This document shows positions 57,141 through 64,000 of a DNA stretch of 64,000 nucleotides, in pieces. The translations under genes were made by a program, and so were the position numbers. How positions within the stretch are numbered: position 1 is the first letter of the stretch; every line of letters starts with the position of its first letter. Below the pieces are notes generated by a model. The model saw only the letters and a list, made by a program, of their open reading frames with translations, searched no databases and was not told the origin of the DNA. The stretch is from Psychroflexus montanilacus (GTDB lineage: Bacteria > Bacteroidota > Bacteroidia > Flavobacteriales > Flavobacteriaceae). The stretch is from the NCBI RefSeq assembly GCF_020164535.1, contig NZ_JAIQZC010000001.1, positions 930,001 through 994,000 on the forward strand, written 5' to 3'.

Positions 57141-57298
57141 CAGCTATAAAAAGTTAAAGGTGAAAACAAATAAGCTCACGCCCTAGCTTTCACCCTAATT
57201 TTATTAAATATTAAACATGTACTGAATCAATATCAGAGAACTTTAAATCAAGTTGGATTCAAACTCACATTTTTGAACTGACAAGTTCAGAATAATCA

Positions 57299-59338
57299 TC
57301 ACTTTTTATATTTATCAAACCATCCTGTTATGTAACCTACCTTCCTGAATAAATTACTTGGTTTGCCAGCAATTCCATGGCCAGAGCCAGCAATCCTAAC
57401 CATTATTGCATCAATACCTTGCAATTTCAAAGCAGAATAATACTGCTCTGTTTCACTCATAGGTGTCCTGTAATCCTGCTGACCCGTAAGTAGCATGGTT
57501 GGTGTCTTAACATTCCCAACTAAAGAAATGGGTGAAAACTTCAGATAATCCTCTGGAGATTCCCATGGCTTATCTTTAAACCAGTATTTGGAAAAAAATG
57601 GAGAACCATCTGCAGTTAAAACAAAACTATACCAGTTGATGACTGGCTTGGCAACGACTGCCGCTTGAAAACGATCTGTTTTACCTATAGACCAAGCGGT
57701 AAGCACTCCACCTCCACTTCCACCAGTGATAAATACATTTTCTTCATCTACGTAACCTTGATCGATAACATAATCTGTAGCGTCCATCAGGTCGTTATAA
57801 TCTTCGCTAGGATAATTATGGTTGATGTATGCTGCAAAATCTTCTCCATAACTTGTGCTTCCTCTTGGATTAGTATATACTACCACATAACCTCTGCTTG
57901 CCATAAACTGTAATTCTGGTGAAAAACGAGAACCATAATTGGTATACGGACCACCATGAATTTCCAAAATCATAGGGTATTGCTTAGATGGATCAAAATC
58001 AGGAGGAGTAAGTATCCACCCCTGAACTTTGAAATCATCCACTGAAGAGTCCACCCAAAATTCTTCAACTTTTCCAGTCTTTTTTGACTGAAGGAGGTTT
58101 TCGTTTAACCTGGTTAAAAGTACTGGCTTAGCATTTGATCTCCTACCCACAACAGCAAGTTCTGATGGAGTTGAAGTCGTGACGTGAGAAAAAGCTACAT
58201 TACCCTTATCTGAAACCGAATAACTCCCTCCTCCATAAGGTCTGCCAATACTAGCAGAACCTAAATTTTTTACAACGGTAGTAGCATTCCCTTTAAGATC
58301 AATTTTTCCAACTTTGCTATTTCCTTCTTCATCGAATCTGAAATAAATTGATTTGCTATCCTTTGACCATTTTACTGACGAAATATCTTGAGTGAAGTCC
58401 TGGGTCAGCACCTGTACTTCTTCACCTTCTCTATTCATCAGATAAAGTTGAGTAAGTTGATAACCAACAAATTCATCTTCAAAACCTGTATAGGCAATAT
58501 ATTTTCCGTCTGGAGAAATTGTTGGTGAATTGAAAGGCCCTCGCTTATCGGTGAGTTGTTTTACTTCTCCCGTAGAAATATGCTGTTGATAAATTTGTTC
58601 ATTGTTTGGATCCAACTCGGCATCCTCAGACTTGTTGACAGTGTACACGATATGCTTGCCATCTGGCGCCCATGAAGGTGAGCTAAATTGATGAGAACCA
58701 GAAGTTAATTGGCGGGCAGTACCGCCCTCTGCAGAAATCACAAAAAGATGACGATATCCGTCCTGCACGTATCCACCTCCATCTCTTCTGTAGACTGCTT
58801 TATCTATTACATCGGCAGATTGTTCCCACTTTGCTCCTGAGGGAGGCGAAGGCAATTGCACGTTAATTGCCTTTGAAGCTTCTGGCACAAATTTACTGAA
58901 CAGTAATTGTGTTCCATCTGGGGACCAGCTAATATTTGAGGGGCTCTCTGTAAAATTGGTGAGTGCAGCCGTTGTTTTAGATTCCAAATAATACACATAG
59001 AGTTGATTGGAACCATCTTGATTGGATGTAAAAGCAAATTTGTCGCCTTTAGGAGACCAGGTTACATTCCCATAATTTTTGGTACCCGAAGTAATTGGAT
59101 AGTGATTTTCACCATCAAAAGAAATTTGCCAAAGATTCACTAATCTACTATCGGTCATTACATCAAATTGATGTCTTTCGTAAATAATTGTCTTCCCATC
59201 TGGAGAAATTTCAGGATTGGAGACCATTTGCAGATCGAATAGATCCATATAATTGAAATGATCTTTTGCAACCTGAGCATGCAACTGACTTACAAAACAA
59301 AGAAAAAGGCTGAGTAAACTTAGACGTATAAAATTCAT
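57299..59338 (-). CDS. S9 family prolyl oligopeptidase-type peptidase
   Basis: A 679-residue exported serine peptidase with a signal peptide (residues 1-21, ends at LHAQ). An N-terminal beta-propeller follows (PD40-type repeats such as SPDGKTIIYE, SPKGDKFAFTS, SPDGKYIAYTG). The alpha/beta-hydrolase domain begins at about residue 425, with nucleophile Ser541 in TGGSGGGV, acid Asp in GQQDYRTPM and His in GSGHGIAG. It degrades proline-containing peptides, probably in the periplasm. It is 11 nt downstream of the amidase gene. Confidence 0.93.
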   Translation of the reverse strand: MNFIRLSLLSLFLCFVSQLHAQVAKDHFNYMDLFDLQMVSNPEISPDGKTIIYERHQFDVMTDSRLVNLWQISFDGENHYPITSGTKNYGNVTWSPKGDKFAFTSNQDGSNQLYVYYLESKTTAALTNFTESPSNISWSPDGTQLLFSKFVPEASKAINVQLPSPPSGAKWEQSADVIDKAVYRRDGGGYVQDGYRHLFVISAEGGTARQLTSGSHQFSSPSWAPDGKHIVYTVNKSEDAELDPNNEQIYQQHISTGEVKQLTDKRGPFNSPTISPDGKYIAYTGFEDEFVGYQLTQLYLMNREGEEVQVLTQDFTQDISSVKWSKDSKSIYFRFDEEGNSKVGKIDLKGNATTVVKNLGSASIGRPYGGGSYSVSDKGNVAFSHVTTSTPSELAVVGRRSNAKPVLLTRLNENLLQSKKTGKVEEFWVDSSVDDFKVQGWILTPPDFDPSKQYPMILEIHGGPYTNYGSRFSPELQFMASRGYVVVYTNPRGSTSYGEDFAAYINHNYPSEDYNDLMDATDYVIDQGYVDEENVFITGGSGGGVLTAWSIGKTDRFQAAVVAKPVINWYSFVLTADGSPFFSKYWFKDKPWESPEDYLKFSPISLVGNVKTPTMLLTGQQDYRTPMSETEQYYSALKLQGIDAIMVRIAGSGHGIAGKPSNLFRKVGYITGWFDKYKK

Positions 59339-59349
59339 GAAAAATATAT

Positions 59350-60996
59350 TTAGTTAAGGTATAATTTCGGAGATGTTCGGTGTTTAGAAACCTCCTCATA
59401 AAGTTTGGCATAGCTATAAATGTCAGACTCTAAATAAGGTTTGGTTATAAAAGTAAGACCTTTGGGTTCACCCTTGCTAGTGTATCCCATAGGAACAGTA
59501 AGAGCCGGATATTTGGCAGCTGCAGCCTGACCAGCATTGTAATTATTGATAGATAGTACAGCATCGAGTCCGTTGGCCTGCATTGGCTTTTCAAAATAAT
59601 TGATGCCCGATAAAAGTAAGCGCTCTCGCAAATCAATCAATTCTTTTTCTGTTAACTTTAGCTCTTCAATTCCTTCAAATCTCGCTTGTCCGTATGGAAT
59701 TCTAAGTGTAGAATCTTGCCTATTAAATTGCATGACATCGTAAGCAGATTCTACGTTAACTTCATCAGATGCATAAGAGTTGAGGTAATTTTTGAGATCA
59801 ATTTTCATATCGCCACTCAACAAATTACTAAACCCCTCAAAACTCATAGGCTCTGGTTCAATTTCAACAATTTCAGCTCCAAGTCCTTTTAAATCCTGAA
59901 TTGCATTTTGATATAAAGAATCCTTCATGTAGGATTTATAAACCCCAAGTCTAATACCTTCAAGGTCATTTAAGGGCTCTATTTCCCAAGGCACTTTGGA
60001 TTCTGAAGTGTTATCTTGAGATGATGCCATGGCAGAAAATAAAATTGAATTATCGATCAGGTTTTTAGAAATAGGTCCGGGTGTATCCAATGTACCCGAA
60101 ATTGGAACAATACCATCTTGACTTAAAATACCGATAGTAGGTTTTAAACCAACGACCGACTGTTGGCTTGATGGAGACAAAATAGACCCTGAGGTTTCTG
60201 AACCCACTGCTGCTACAGCATAATTGGCAGCTACTACCACAGCACTTCCAGAGCTTGAGCCGCCAGTATCAAATTTTCTTGCACCATAAGGATTAAGAGT
60301 TTGACCTCCTACAGCGCTATAGCCATTTGGACAACCATCGCATAGGAAATTGGCCCATTCACTCAAATTCGCTTTACCCAAAATAAGTCCACCATGTGAT
60401 TTCAAATTTTTTATAATTGTAGCATCATTTTTGGGTTGATTATCCAATAAAGCAACGGCTCCAGCGGTGGTCGGCATATTGCTGGTGTTGATATTGTCCT
60501 TCAAAATAATTGGCATTCCATAAACAGGGTGCTTTTCACTTTTGGTGGAATTATCCAGTTTTTCAGCCTGAGCAACTACTTTGGGGTTGATAGAGATCAT
60601 TGCATTAAGCGCAAGCTCTTTATCACTTTCGAAAAGAGCAATCCTGTACAAATACCATTGTGTCAACTCTTTATAAGAAAACAAACCTTCAGAAATTTGG
60701 CTTTGGAGGCTTGCTATATCCTGATCTAAAATGTAATCAGACAATTGAATATATTTTTCTTTAGAAAAGCCTTCAAGTTGATAAGTTACTGTTTCGATCA
60801 AATCATTTCTGTCTGAAACTTTGGATTGAATAAGTTCATATTGAAGCTGTTTAGATTCATTATCTGCATTCATTTTTATCAAACCAGTTTCATCATATGG
60901 AACCCATATCTGAAACTCTGGAAAATTTTCTTTTTTACAGGAAGAGAAAACTAGAACTGAAATTAATGCGAGGTAAACCAACCTTTGTATAGCCAT
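59350..60996 (-). CDS. Amidase-signature family lipoprotein
   Basis: A 548-residue amidase exported with a lipobox (FSSC, Cys20). The Ser-Ser-Lys triad is apparent: Lys166 in ILKDNINT, the cis-Ser in GGSSSGSA at about 247-249 and the nucleophile Ser271 in GSETSGSI. The substrate is unknown. It likely acts on peptides or amides in the periplasm together with the downstream S9 peptidase. Confidence 0.92.
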   Translation of the reverse strand: MAIQRLVYLALISVLVFSSCKKENFPEFQIWVPYDETGLIKMNADNESKQLQYELIQSKVSDRNDLIETVTYQLEGFSKEKYIQLSDYILDQDIASLQSQISEGLFSYKELTQWYLYRIALFESDKELALNAMISINPKVVAQAEKLDNSTKSEKHPVYGMPIILKDNINTSNMPTTAGAVALLDNQPKNDATIIKNLKSHGGLILGKANLSEWANFLCDGCPNGYSAVGGQTLNPYGARKFDTGGSSSGSAVVVAANYAVAAVGSETSGSILSPSSQQSVVGLKPTIGILSQDGIVPISGTLDTPGPISKNLIDNSILFSAMASSQDNTSESKVPWEIEPLNDLEGIRLGVYKSYMKDSLYQNAIQDLKGLGAEIVEIEPEPMSFEGFSNLLSGDMKIDLKNYLNSYASDEVNVESAYDVMQFNRQDSTLRIPYGQARFEGIEELKLTEKELIDLRERLLLSGINYFEKPMQANGLDAVLSINNYNAGQAAAAKYPALTVPMGYTSKGEPKGLTFITKPYLESDIYSYAKLYEEVSKHRTSPKLYLN

Positions 60997-61186
60997 AGAA
61001 CCTAGTAATTATGATATTTAACTTTAGGCTGAAAATACGAATTATATACAATATGGCTAATTGGATCATCATTTAAAATTTATTAAAAAAGAATTTTGAT
61101 ATTTAATATAAATATGGTTAGTTTTATCAAATTTTAAAAATACTATCATCCTGAAAAAGACAGTATTACAATTTTAAAACCCTATT

Positions 61187-61531
61187 ATGAAGCGCATCAA
61201 CCTCATCGAAAATTTCAGATTGAAGTACAAAAATCTGATTCACCCAGACTTGATTTATTTAGGTTTATTACAAACTCCTAATGAAGTTTTTCTTGAAAAA
61301 ATCATGGATTTTGAGCCAGAGCTCATCATTCAGCACAATCTTGAAAGCGTCATAGATAAAGACTTAGAGCCTTTTTTACCTTTTATCAAGGCTTCACTTT
61401 TCAACCCTTTAGTGGATATTAATGACAATGCCACCAGGTTTTTACTCCATATGGATCCATTAAGTATAGCGATGAATTACAGAGGGGTTTTTTCCGAAGA
61501 GGCTACGGAACAGCTCCTCAATTATATTTAA
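61187..61531 (+). CDS. Small protein of unknown function
   Basis: A 114-residue protein with no signal peptide or membrane segment. It is predicted mostly helical, rich in Leu, Ile, Asn and Glu (FLEKIMDFEPELII, FLLHMDPLSIAM). I do not recognise it. It lies alone between the amidase and the SPFH gene with 190 bp and 227 bp of flanking DNA. The clean ATG and ORF favour a real gene, but no homology evidence is at hand. Confidence 0.6.
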   Translation: MKRINLIENFRLKYKNLIHPDLIYLGLLQTPNEVFLEKIMDFEPELIIQHNLESVIDKDLEPFLPFIKASLFNPLVDINDNATRFLLHMDPLSIAMNYRGVFSEEATEQLLNYI

Positions 61532-61618
61532 GTAGAATTCCTCAAAAAATCAATAGAGACATTTATACATTTAGTTGAGCTATGTTAGTGTATTGTTTTT
61601 GTACAGAATCTTTTAATT

Positions 61619-61652
61619 ATTATTAATAATATTTATGTATATTATTAATAAT
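61619..61652. repeat. AT-only 14-bp inverted repeat
   Basis: ATTATTAATAATAT at 61619-61632 and its exact complement at 61639-61652, with a 6-bp spacer, lie about 107 bp before the SPFH start. All arm bases are A or T. It could be an operator, a nucleoid-protein site or low-complexity drift. Confidence 0.6.
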
Positions 61653-61734
61653 TTAATTTAAATACCATTTAGCTAATAATAATTTATAAAAATTCCCCAA
61701 AATCTCATTTTTCATATAAAATGGCATACAGGTT

Positions 61735-61758
61735 GATATTTGATTAAAAACAAATATC
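61735..61758 (+). promoter_or_regulatory. Hairpin abutting the SPFH start codon
   Basis: GATATTTG (61735-61742) and CAAATATC (61751-61758) form an 8-bp perfect stem with an 8-nt loop ATTAAAAA. The second arm ends at the base before the ATG. Part of the left arm, with the following TG, also resembles a -7 box. A transcript starting further upstream would have this structure in its leader. Confidence 0.5.
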
Positions 61759-62535
61759 ATGAAAACAAAAACTATTTTAAGTATCGCATTTGCAGCACTA
61801 TTCTTAAGTAGCTGCGCAGTCATCAGGCCTGGTGAAGTTGGAGTAAAGCAACGACTTGGTAAATTGAGTGATAAGCCTGTAGAAGAAGGTTTCCGTCTAT
61901 TTAACCCTATAACTACAACTTATCTAAAAGTACTTGTAAGAACCAACAATGTTGAACAGACTCTACTATTACCCTCTAAAGAAGGACTCACTATTGTTTC
62001 TGAAGTTTCAGTACTCTACAACATTGAAAAAGATGAAGCGCCAAATATCATAAGAGACATTGGAAAAAACTTTGAGCGGGATGTGTTAATCAACACCTTG
62101 AGATCTTCTTCTGCTAATATCTCTGCAAAATACTTTGCAAAAGACATGCATAGCTTGAAAAGAAATGAAATTGAAGAATCCATCAAGGCAGACATGAATG
62201 AAATTTTAAATGAAAAAGGATTTGATATTCAAGCCGTTTTATTGAAAAGTATAAATCTTCCAGCCAGACTTTCTTCTGCAATCGAAGATAAATTAAGAGC
62301 TGAACAGCAAATAGAGGAACTTGAATTTCTGGTCCAAAGGGAAGAGAAAGAAGCCAATAGAAAAAGGGTTGAAGCAGAAGGTATTCGTGACTCACAAGCG
62401 ATCATCAATGAAGGCTTATCTCCGATGCTTATTCAATTTCAGAGTATTGAAGCCTTTAGAGAGTTGAGTAGATCTCCAAATGCAAAAATTATAATTACAG
62501 ATGGTAAAGCTCCTGTAATGTTGAATACCGATTAG
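61759..62535 (+). CDS. SPFH/prohibitin-family lipoprotein
   Basis: A 258-residue protein with a lipobox (FLSSC, Cys19), then the SPFH core: RPGEVGVKQRLGKL, EEGFRLFNPITT and VLLKSINLPARL. A coiled-coil helix rich in Glu and Arg follows (about 178-210, LRAEQQIEELEF and ANRKRVEAEGI) and a short C-terminus. Unlike typical stomatins it is anchored by lipid, not a transmembrane helix, so it may lie on the periplasmic side. It has its own terminator. The role is unknown; scaffold functions are typical. Confidence 0.88.
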   Translation: MKTKTILSIAFAALFLSSCAVIRPGEVGVKQRLGKLSDKPVEEGFRLFNPITTTYLKVLVRTNNVEQTLLLPSKEGLTIVSEVSVLYNIEKDEAPNIIRDIGKNFERDVLINTLRSSSANISAKYFAKDMHSLKRNEIEESIKADMNEILNEKGFDIQAVLLKSINLPARLSSAIEDKLRAEQQIEELEFLVQREEKEANRKRVEAEGIRDSQAIINEGLSPMLIQFQSIEAFRELSRSPNAKIIITDGKAPVMLNTD

Positions 62536-62578
62536 AATTAAAAATTAATTTTTTCACTTTGTTTATGTTTTTTAGCTG

Positions 62579-62607
62579 AAAGCCATCTCCAAACCTGAGA
62601 TGGCTTT
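62579..62607 (+). terminator. Rho-independent terminator after the SPFH gene
   Basis: A perfect 11-bp stem (AAAGCCATCTC with GAGATGGCTTT) with a 7-nt loop is followed by T-rich sequence, about 45 bp after the stop. Confidence 0.85.
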
Positions 62608-62840
62608 TGGTTTTATAAATTAGAAATAAAAACAGCATTAAATGATGAATAGATAGAGGATTGGATATGAATCTTGCCCTAAAACAAATAATCCCAAACC
62701 GTCTTTAAACAAAGGTATAGACTTTGTAAAGTGATTTTGGCAGGATTAATATCCACAATAAGTTTAATGCTGGAAATCCTAGGAAATATGGAAATTTTTA
62801 ATTTATTTTTTCCAGTATGCTCATGCACTTGCATGGTATA
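62608..62840. other. Gene-free stretch with degenerate repeat remnants
   Basis: No coding signal is seen. 62739-62779 is a diverged copy of the last third of the 119-bp unit that follows (GGATTAATATCC and AATGCTGGAAAT). A 6-2-6 palindrome CATGCA/TGCATG (62822-62835) immediately precedes the first full unit. Confidence 0.6.
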
Positions 62841-63156
62841 AAAACCACTGCTAACACAGCTATGGTTTTCTATTTATCTCCTCTCTTACAAATGCTAGTG
62901 GCTCTTGACGTTTGTATTGCAGGATTGGATACCCTGAATGAGTTCAATGCTGGAAATACAAAACCACTGCTATCGCAGCCTTGGTTTTCTATTTATCTCC
63001 TCTCTTACAAATACTAGTGGCTCTTGACGTTTGCATAGCAGGATTGGATATCCTGAATGAGTTCAATGCTGGAAATACAAAACCACTGCTATCGCAGTAT
63101 AAGTTTTTATTTTTATCCTGCACTTACAAAAGCTTTAAACTTTTGACGTTTGCATA
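62841..63156 (+). repeat. 119-bp tandem repeat (two full units and one diverged partial)
   Basis: Units start at 62841, 62960 and 63079, all with AAAACCACTGCT. The first two span 119 bp each and differ at about eight positions. The third is clear for its first 19 bp and again at the TTGACGTTTGCATA segment, and is otherwise diverged. In the second unit AAAACCA pairs with TGGTTTT around an inner CTGC/GCAG, forming a hairpin; the third unit keeps only the inner stem. The nature of the repeat is unknown. Confidence 0.85.
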
Positions 63157-63162
63157 AAAATA

Positions 63163-63190
63163 AAAACCACACTTTTTTAAGTGTGGTTTT
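63163..63190 (-). terminator. Terminator of the tRNA-Arg gene
   Basis: A perfect 12-bp stem (AAAACCACACTT and its complement) with a 4-nt loop; read on the minus strand it follows the tRNA 3' end by about 10 nt and ends in a T-rich tail. Confidence 0.88.
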
Positions 63191-63200
63191 GTGCTTGTCG

Positions 63201-63274
63201 TGACCTCGGCAGGATTCAAACCTGCAACCTTCTGAGCCGTAATCAGATGCGCTATTCAGTTGCGCCACGAGGCC
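63201..63274 (-). tRNA. tRNA-Arg, anticodon ACG
   Basis: A 74-nt cloverleaf on the minus strand. The acceptor stem GGCCTCG pairs with CGAGGTC (one G-U). The D arm is GCGC/GCGC, the anticodon stem TCTGA/TCAGA encloses loop TTACGGC giving anticodon ACG, and the T arm GCAGG/CCTGC encloses TTTGAAT. The discriminator is A and CCA is not encoded. It reads CGN arginine codons, with A34 probably edited to inosine. Confidence 0.96.
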
Positions 63275-63335
63275 GTTTTGGGAGTGCAAATATATTTCTT
63301 TTTATACTTTTACCAAACATAAAACCATAATTATC

Positions 63336-63848
63336 ATGCAACTCACCGATTATATTAGAACTATTGAAGATTTTCCTAAGGAAGGAATCTCCTATAAAGA
63401 CATCACTCCCCTACTCATGGACTCCAAAGCCTGTACCTTTGCAGTTTCAGAATTGATAAAAGGTCTGGATGGAAAACCTGTAGATAAAGTCGTAGGCATA
63501 GAATCCCGCGGGTTCCTGTTTGGAATGCTTATAGCCAAAGCTCTTGGAGTTGGGTTTGTACCTATTCGGAAACCAGGAAAACTTCCAGCAAAGACGATTT
63601 CTCAATCCTATGATCTTGAGTATGGAAGTGATACTATTGAAATTCATGAAGATGCCATTCAAAGCGGCGAGCGTATTTTGATTCATGACGATTTACTCGC
63701 TACAGGCGGCACTGCAGCTGCAGCATGTCAATTGATAGAAAAACTTGGAGGAAACATCATTCAGTTGAATTTCATAATTGAGTTAGACTTCCTCAAAGGG
63801 CGTCAACTACTCCCCAATTCCAAAGTAAATTCGCTAATTCATTATTGA
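63336..63848 (+). CDS. apt: Adenine phosphoribosyltransferase
   Basis: Apt salvages adenine to AMP using PRPP. The 170-residue protein shows the family pattern: DFPKEGISYKDITPLL at the start, GIESRGFLFG and the PRPP-binding ILIHDDLLATGGTA. A PRPP-loop lysine-rich segment (RKPGKLPAKT) is also present. It stands alone with no clear operon partner. Confidence 0.96.
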   Translation: MQLTDYIRTIEDFPKEGISYKDITPLLMDSKACTFAVSELIKGLDGKPVDKVVGIESRGFLFGMLIAKALGVGFVPIRKPGKLPAKTISQSYDLEYGSDTIEIHEDAIQSGERILIHDDLLATGGTAAAACQLIEKLGGNIIQLNFIIELDFLKGRQLLPNSKVNSLIHY

Positions 63849-63946
63849 AACGCCTTCAAATTCAGAATAAATACAAAAGCTTAGTTAATTTATTTGTGAA
63901 AAGCTGATAAAGAAGAAACTTACAGTATCGAAAAGCGTAAAAAAGC

Positions 63947-63954
63947 TATCTTTG
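63947..63954 (+). promoter_or_regulatory. Predicted -7 promoter element
   Basis: TATCTTTG followed by CA is a perfect match to the Bacteroidota TAnnTTTG element and lies 21 nt before an ATG at 63976. No TTG is found at the -33 distance. Confidence 0.55.
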
Positions 63955-63975
63955 CAGCCACTAATTTTTTAAGAA

Positions 63976-64000
63976 ATGTGCGAACACAAACACAATGAGT
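63976..64000 (+). CDS. Start of a gene running off the window
   Basis: An ATG after the predicted -7 element opens a frame reading MCEHKHNE to the window edge. Only eight codons are visible, so the product cannot be named. The promoter match is the main support. Confidence 0.4.

Noticed and set aside
57274-57289. Hairpin TGAACT-GACA-AGTTCA after the S9 peptidase gene as a terminator
   Set aside because: Only 6 bp of stem, and no T-run follows on the minus strand. I leave it unassigned.
62817-63017. A 66-codon plus-strand ORF inside the tandem repeat
   Set aside because: It crosses repeat units whose differences alter the protein, has no coding signature and simply reflects the AT-poor parts of the repeat.
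62841-63156. The tandem repeat as a CRISPR array
   Set aside because: Units are 119 bp, contiguous and without unique spacers, and no cas gene is near.
62600-63300. The tRNA-Arg with neighbouring repeats as an integration site
   Set aside because: No integrase, and no repeat of the tRNA 3' end was seen in the window.

Overview
The window looks like a chromosomal segment of a marine member of the Flavobacteriaceae (Bacteroidota). The DNA is AT-rich. Genes lack Shine-Dalgarno sequences, and several likely promoters carry the Bacteroidota -7 element TAnnTTTG. Two large secreted proteins end in a type IX secretion (T9SS) sorting domain. The core gene blocks are typical of flavobacteria: coaBC-PorD/DUF4835-recN, bamD-rpoZ, dapA-DUF6913, and DUF6702-M1 peptidase. 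I see no phage, transposase, integrase, CRISPR array, restriction system or toxin-antitoxin pair, so most of the window is stable housekeeping DNA.

Layout. 1-2550 (-): glycosyltransferase, YbbR-like protein and coaE. 2600-7850 (-): two tandem T9SS-exported proteins that share an 887-bp block of perfect identity. 8000-15300 (-): fabI, recN, DUF4835, coaBC, rpoZ, bamD, dapA and DUF6913. 15300-21090: an M61 peptidase and a CPA2 antiporter (-), then a two-gene split 5'-nucleotidase (+). 21170-27390 (-): ligA, prmC, a YigZ-family gene, an RsmI paralogue, a low-molecular-weight phosphatase and dnaA. 27550-34120: thioesterase, mgsA, GNAT, ribD, HAD, EamA, PAP2, tatA, glsA and pepE. 34200-38600 (+): two carboxypeptidase-regulatory-like proteins, DUF6702 and an M1 peptidase. 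38640-42600 (-): a lipid kinase, an App1-type phosphatase, an MFS transporter and an M48 lipoprotein. 42700-49370 (+): two MsrB genes, a collagen-motif lipoprotein, a ClpP, GNAT, M15, gpmI, a thioredoxin-like protein, a HAD protein and map.

49500-57140 is the most interesting block: a compact seven-gene carotenoid operon led by a MerR/B12-binding-type regulator (merR-crtI-crtB-crtZ-crtD-cruF-crtY), with a convergent crtA-like gene at its end. Taken together these enzymes predict a monocyclic hydroxylated carotenoid of the saproxanthin/myxol type made from GGPP. The GGPP synthase is not in the window. A 9-bp inverted repeat lies just upstream of the regulator's -7 element.

57300-61000 (-) encodes an S9 peptidase and an amidase lipoprotein. 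61187-63850 holds a small orphan protein, an SPFH-domain lipoprotein with a hairpin abutting its start codon, a 119-bp tandem repeat of unknown nature, tRNA-Arg(ACG) and apt. A further gene seems to begin at 63976 and run off the end.

No wholly new multi-gene system is evident. The best leads are the carotenoid operon and its regulator and operator, the recent gene conversion between the T9SS proteins, and the tandem repeat next to the tRNA.
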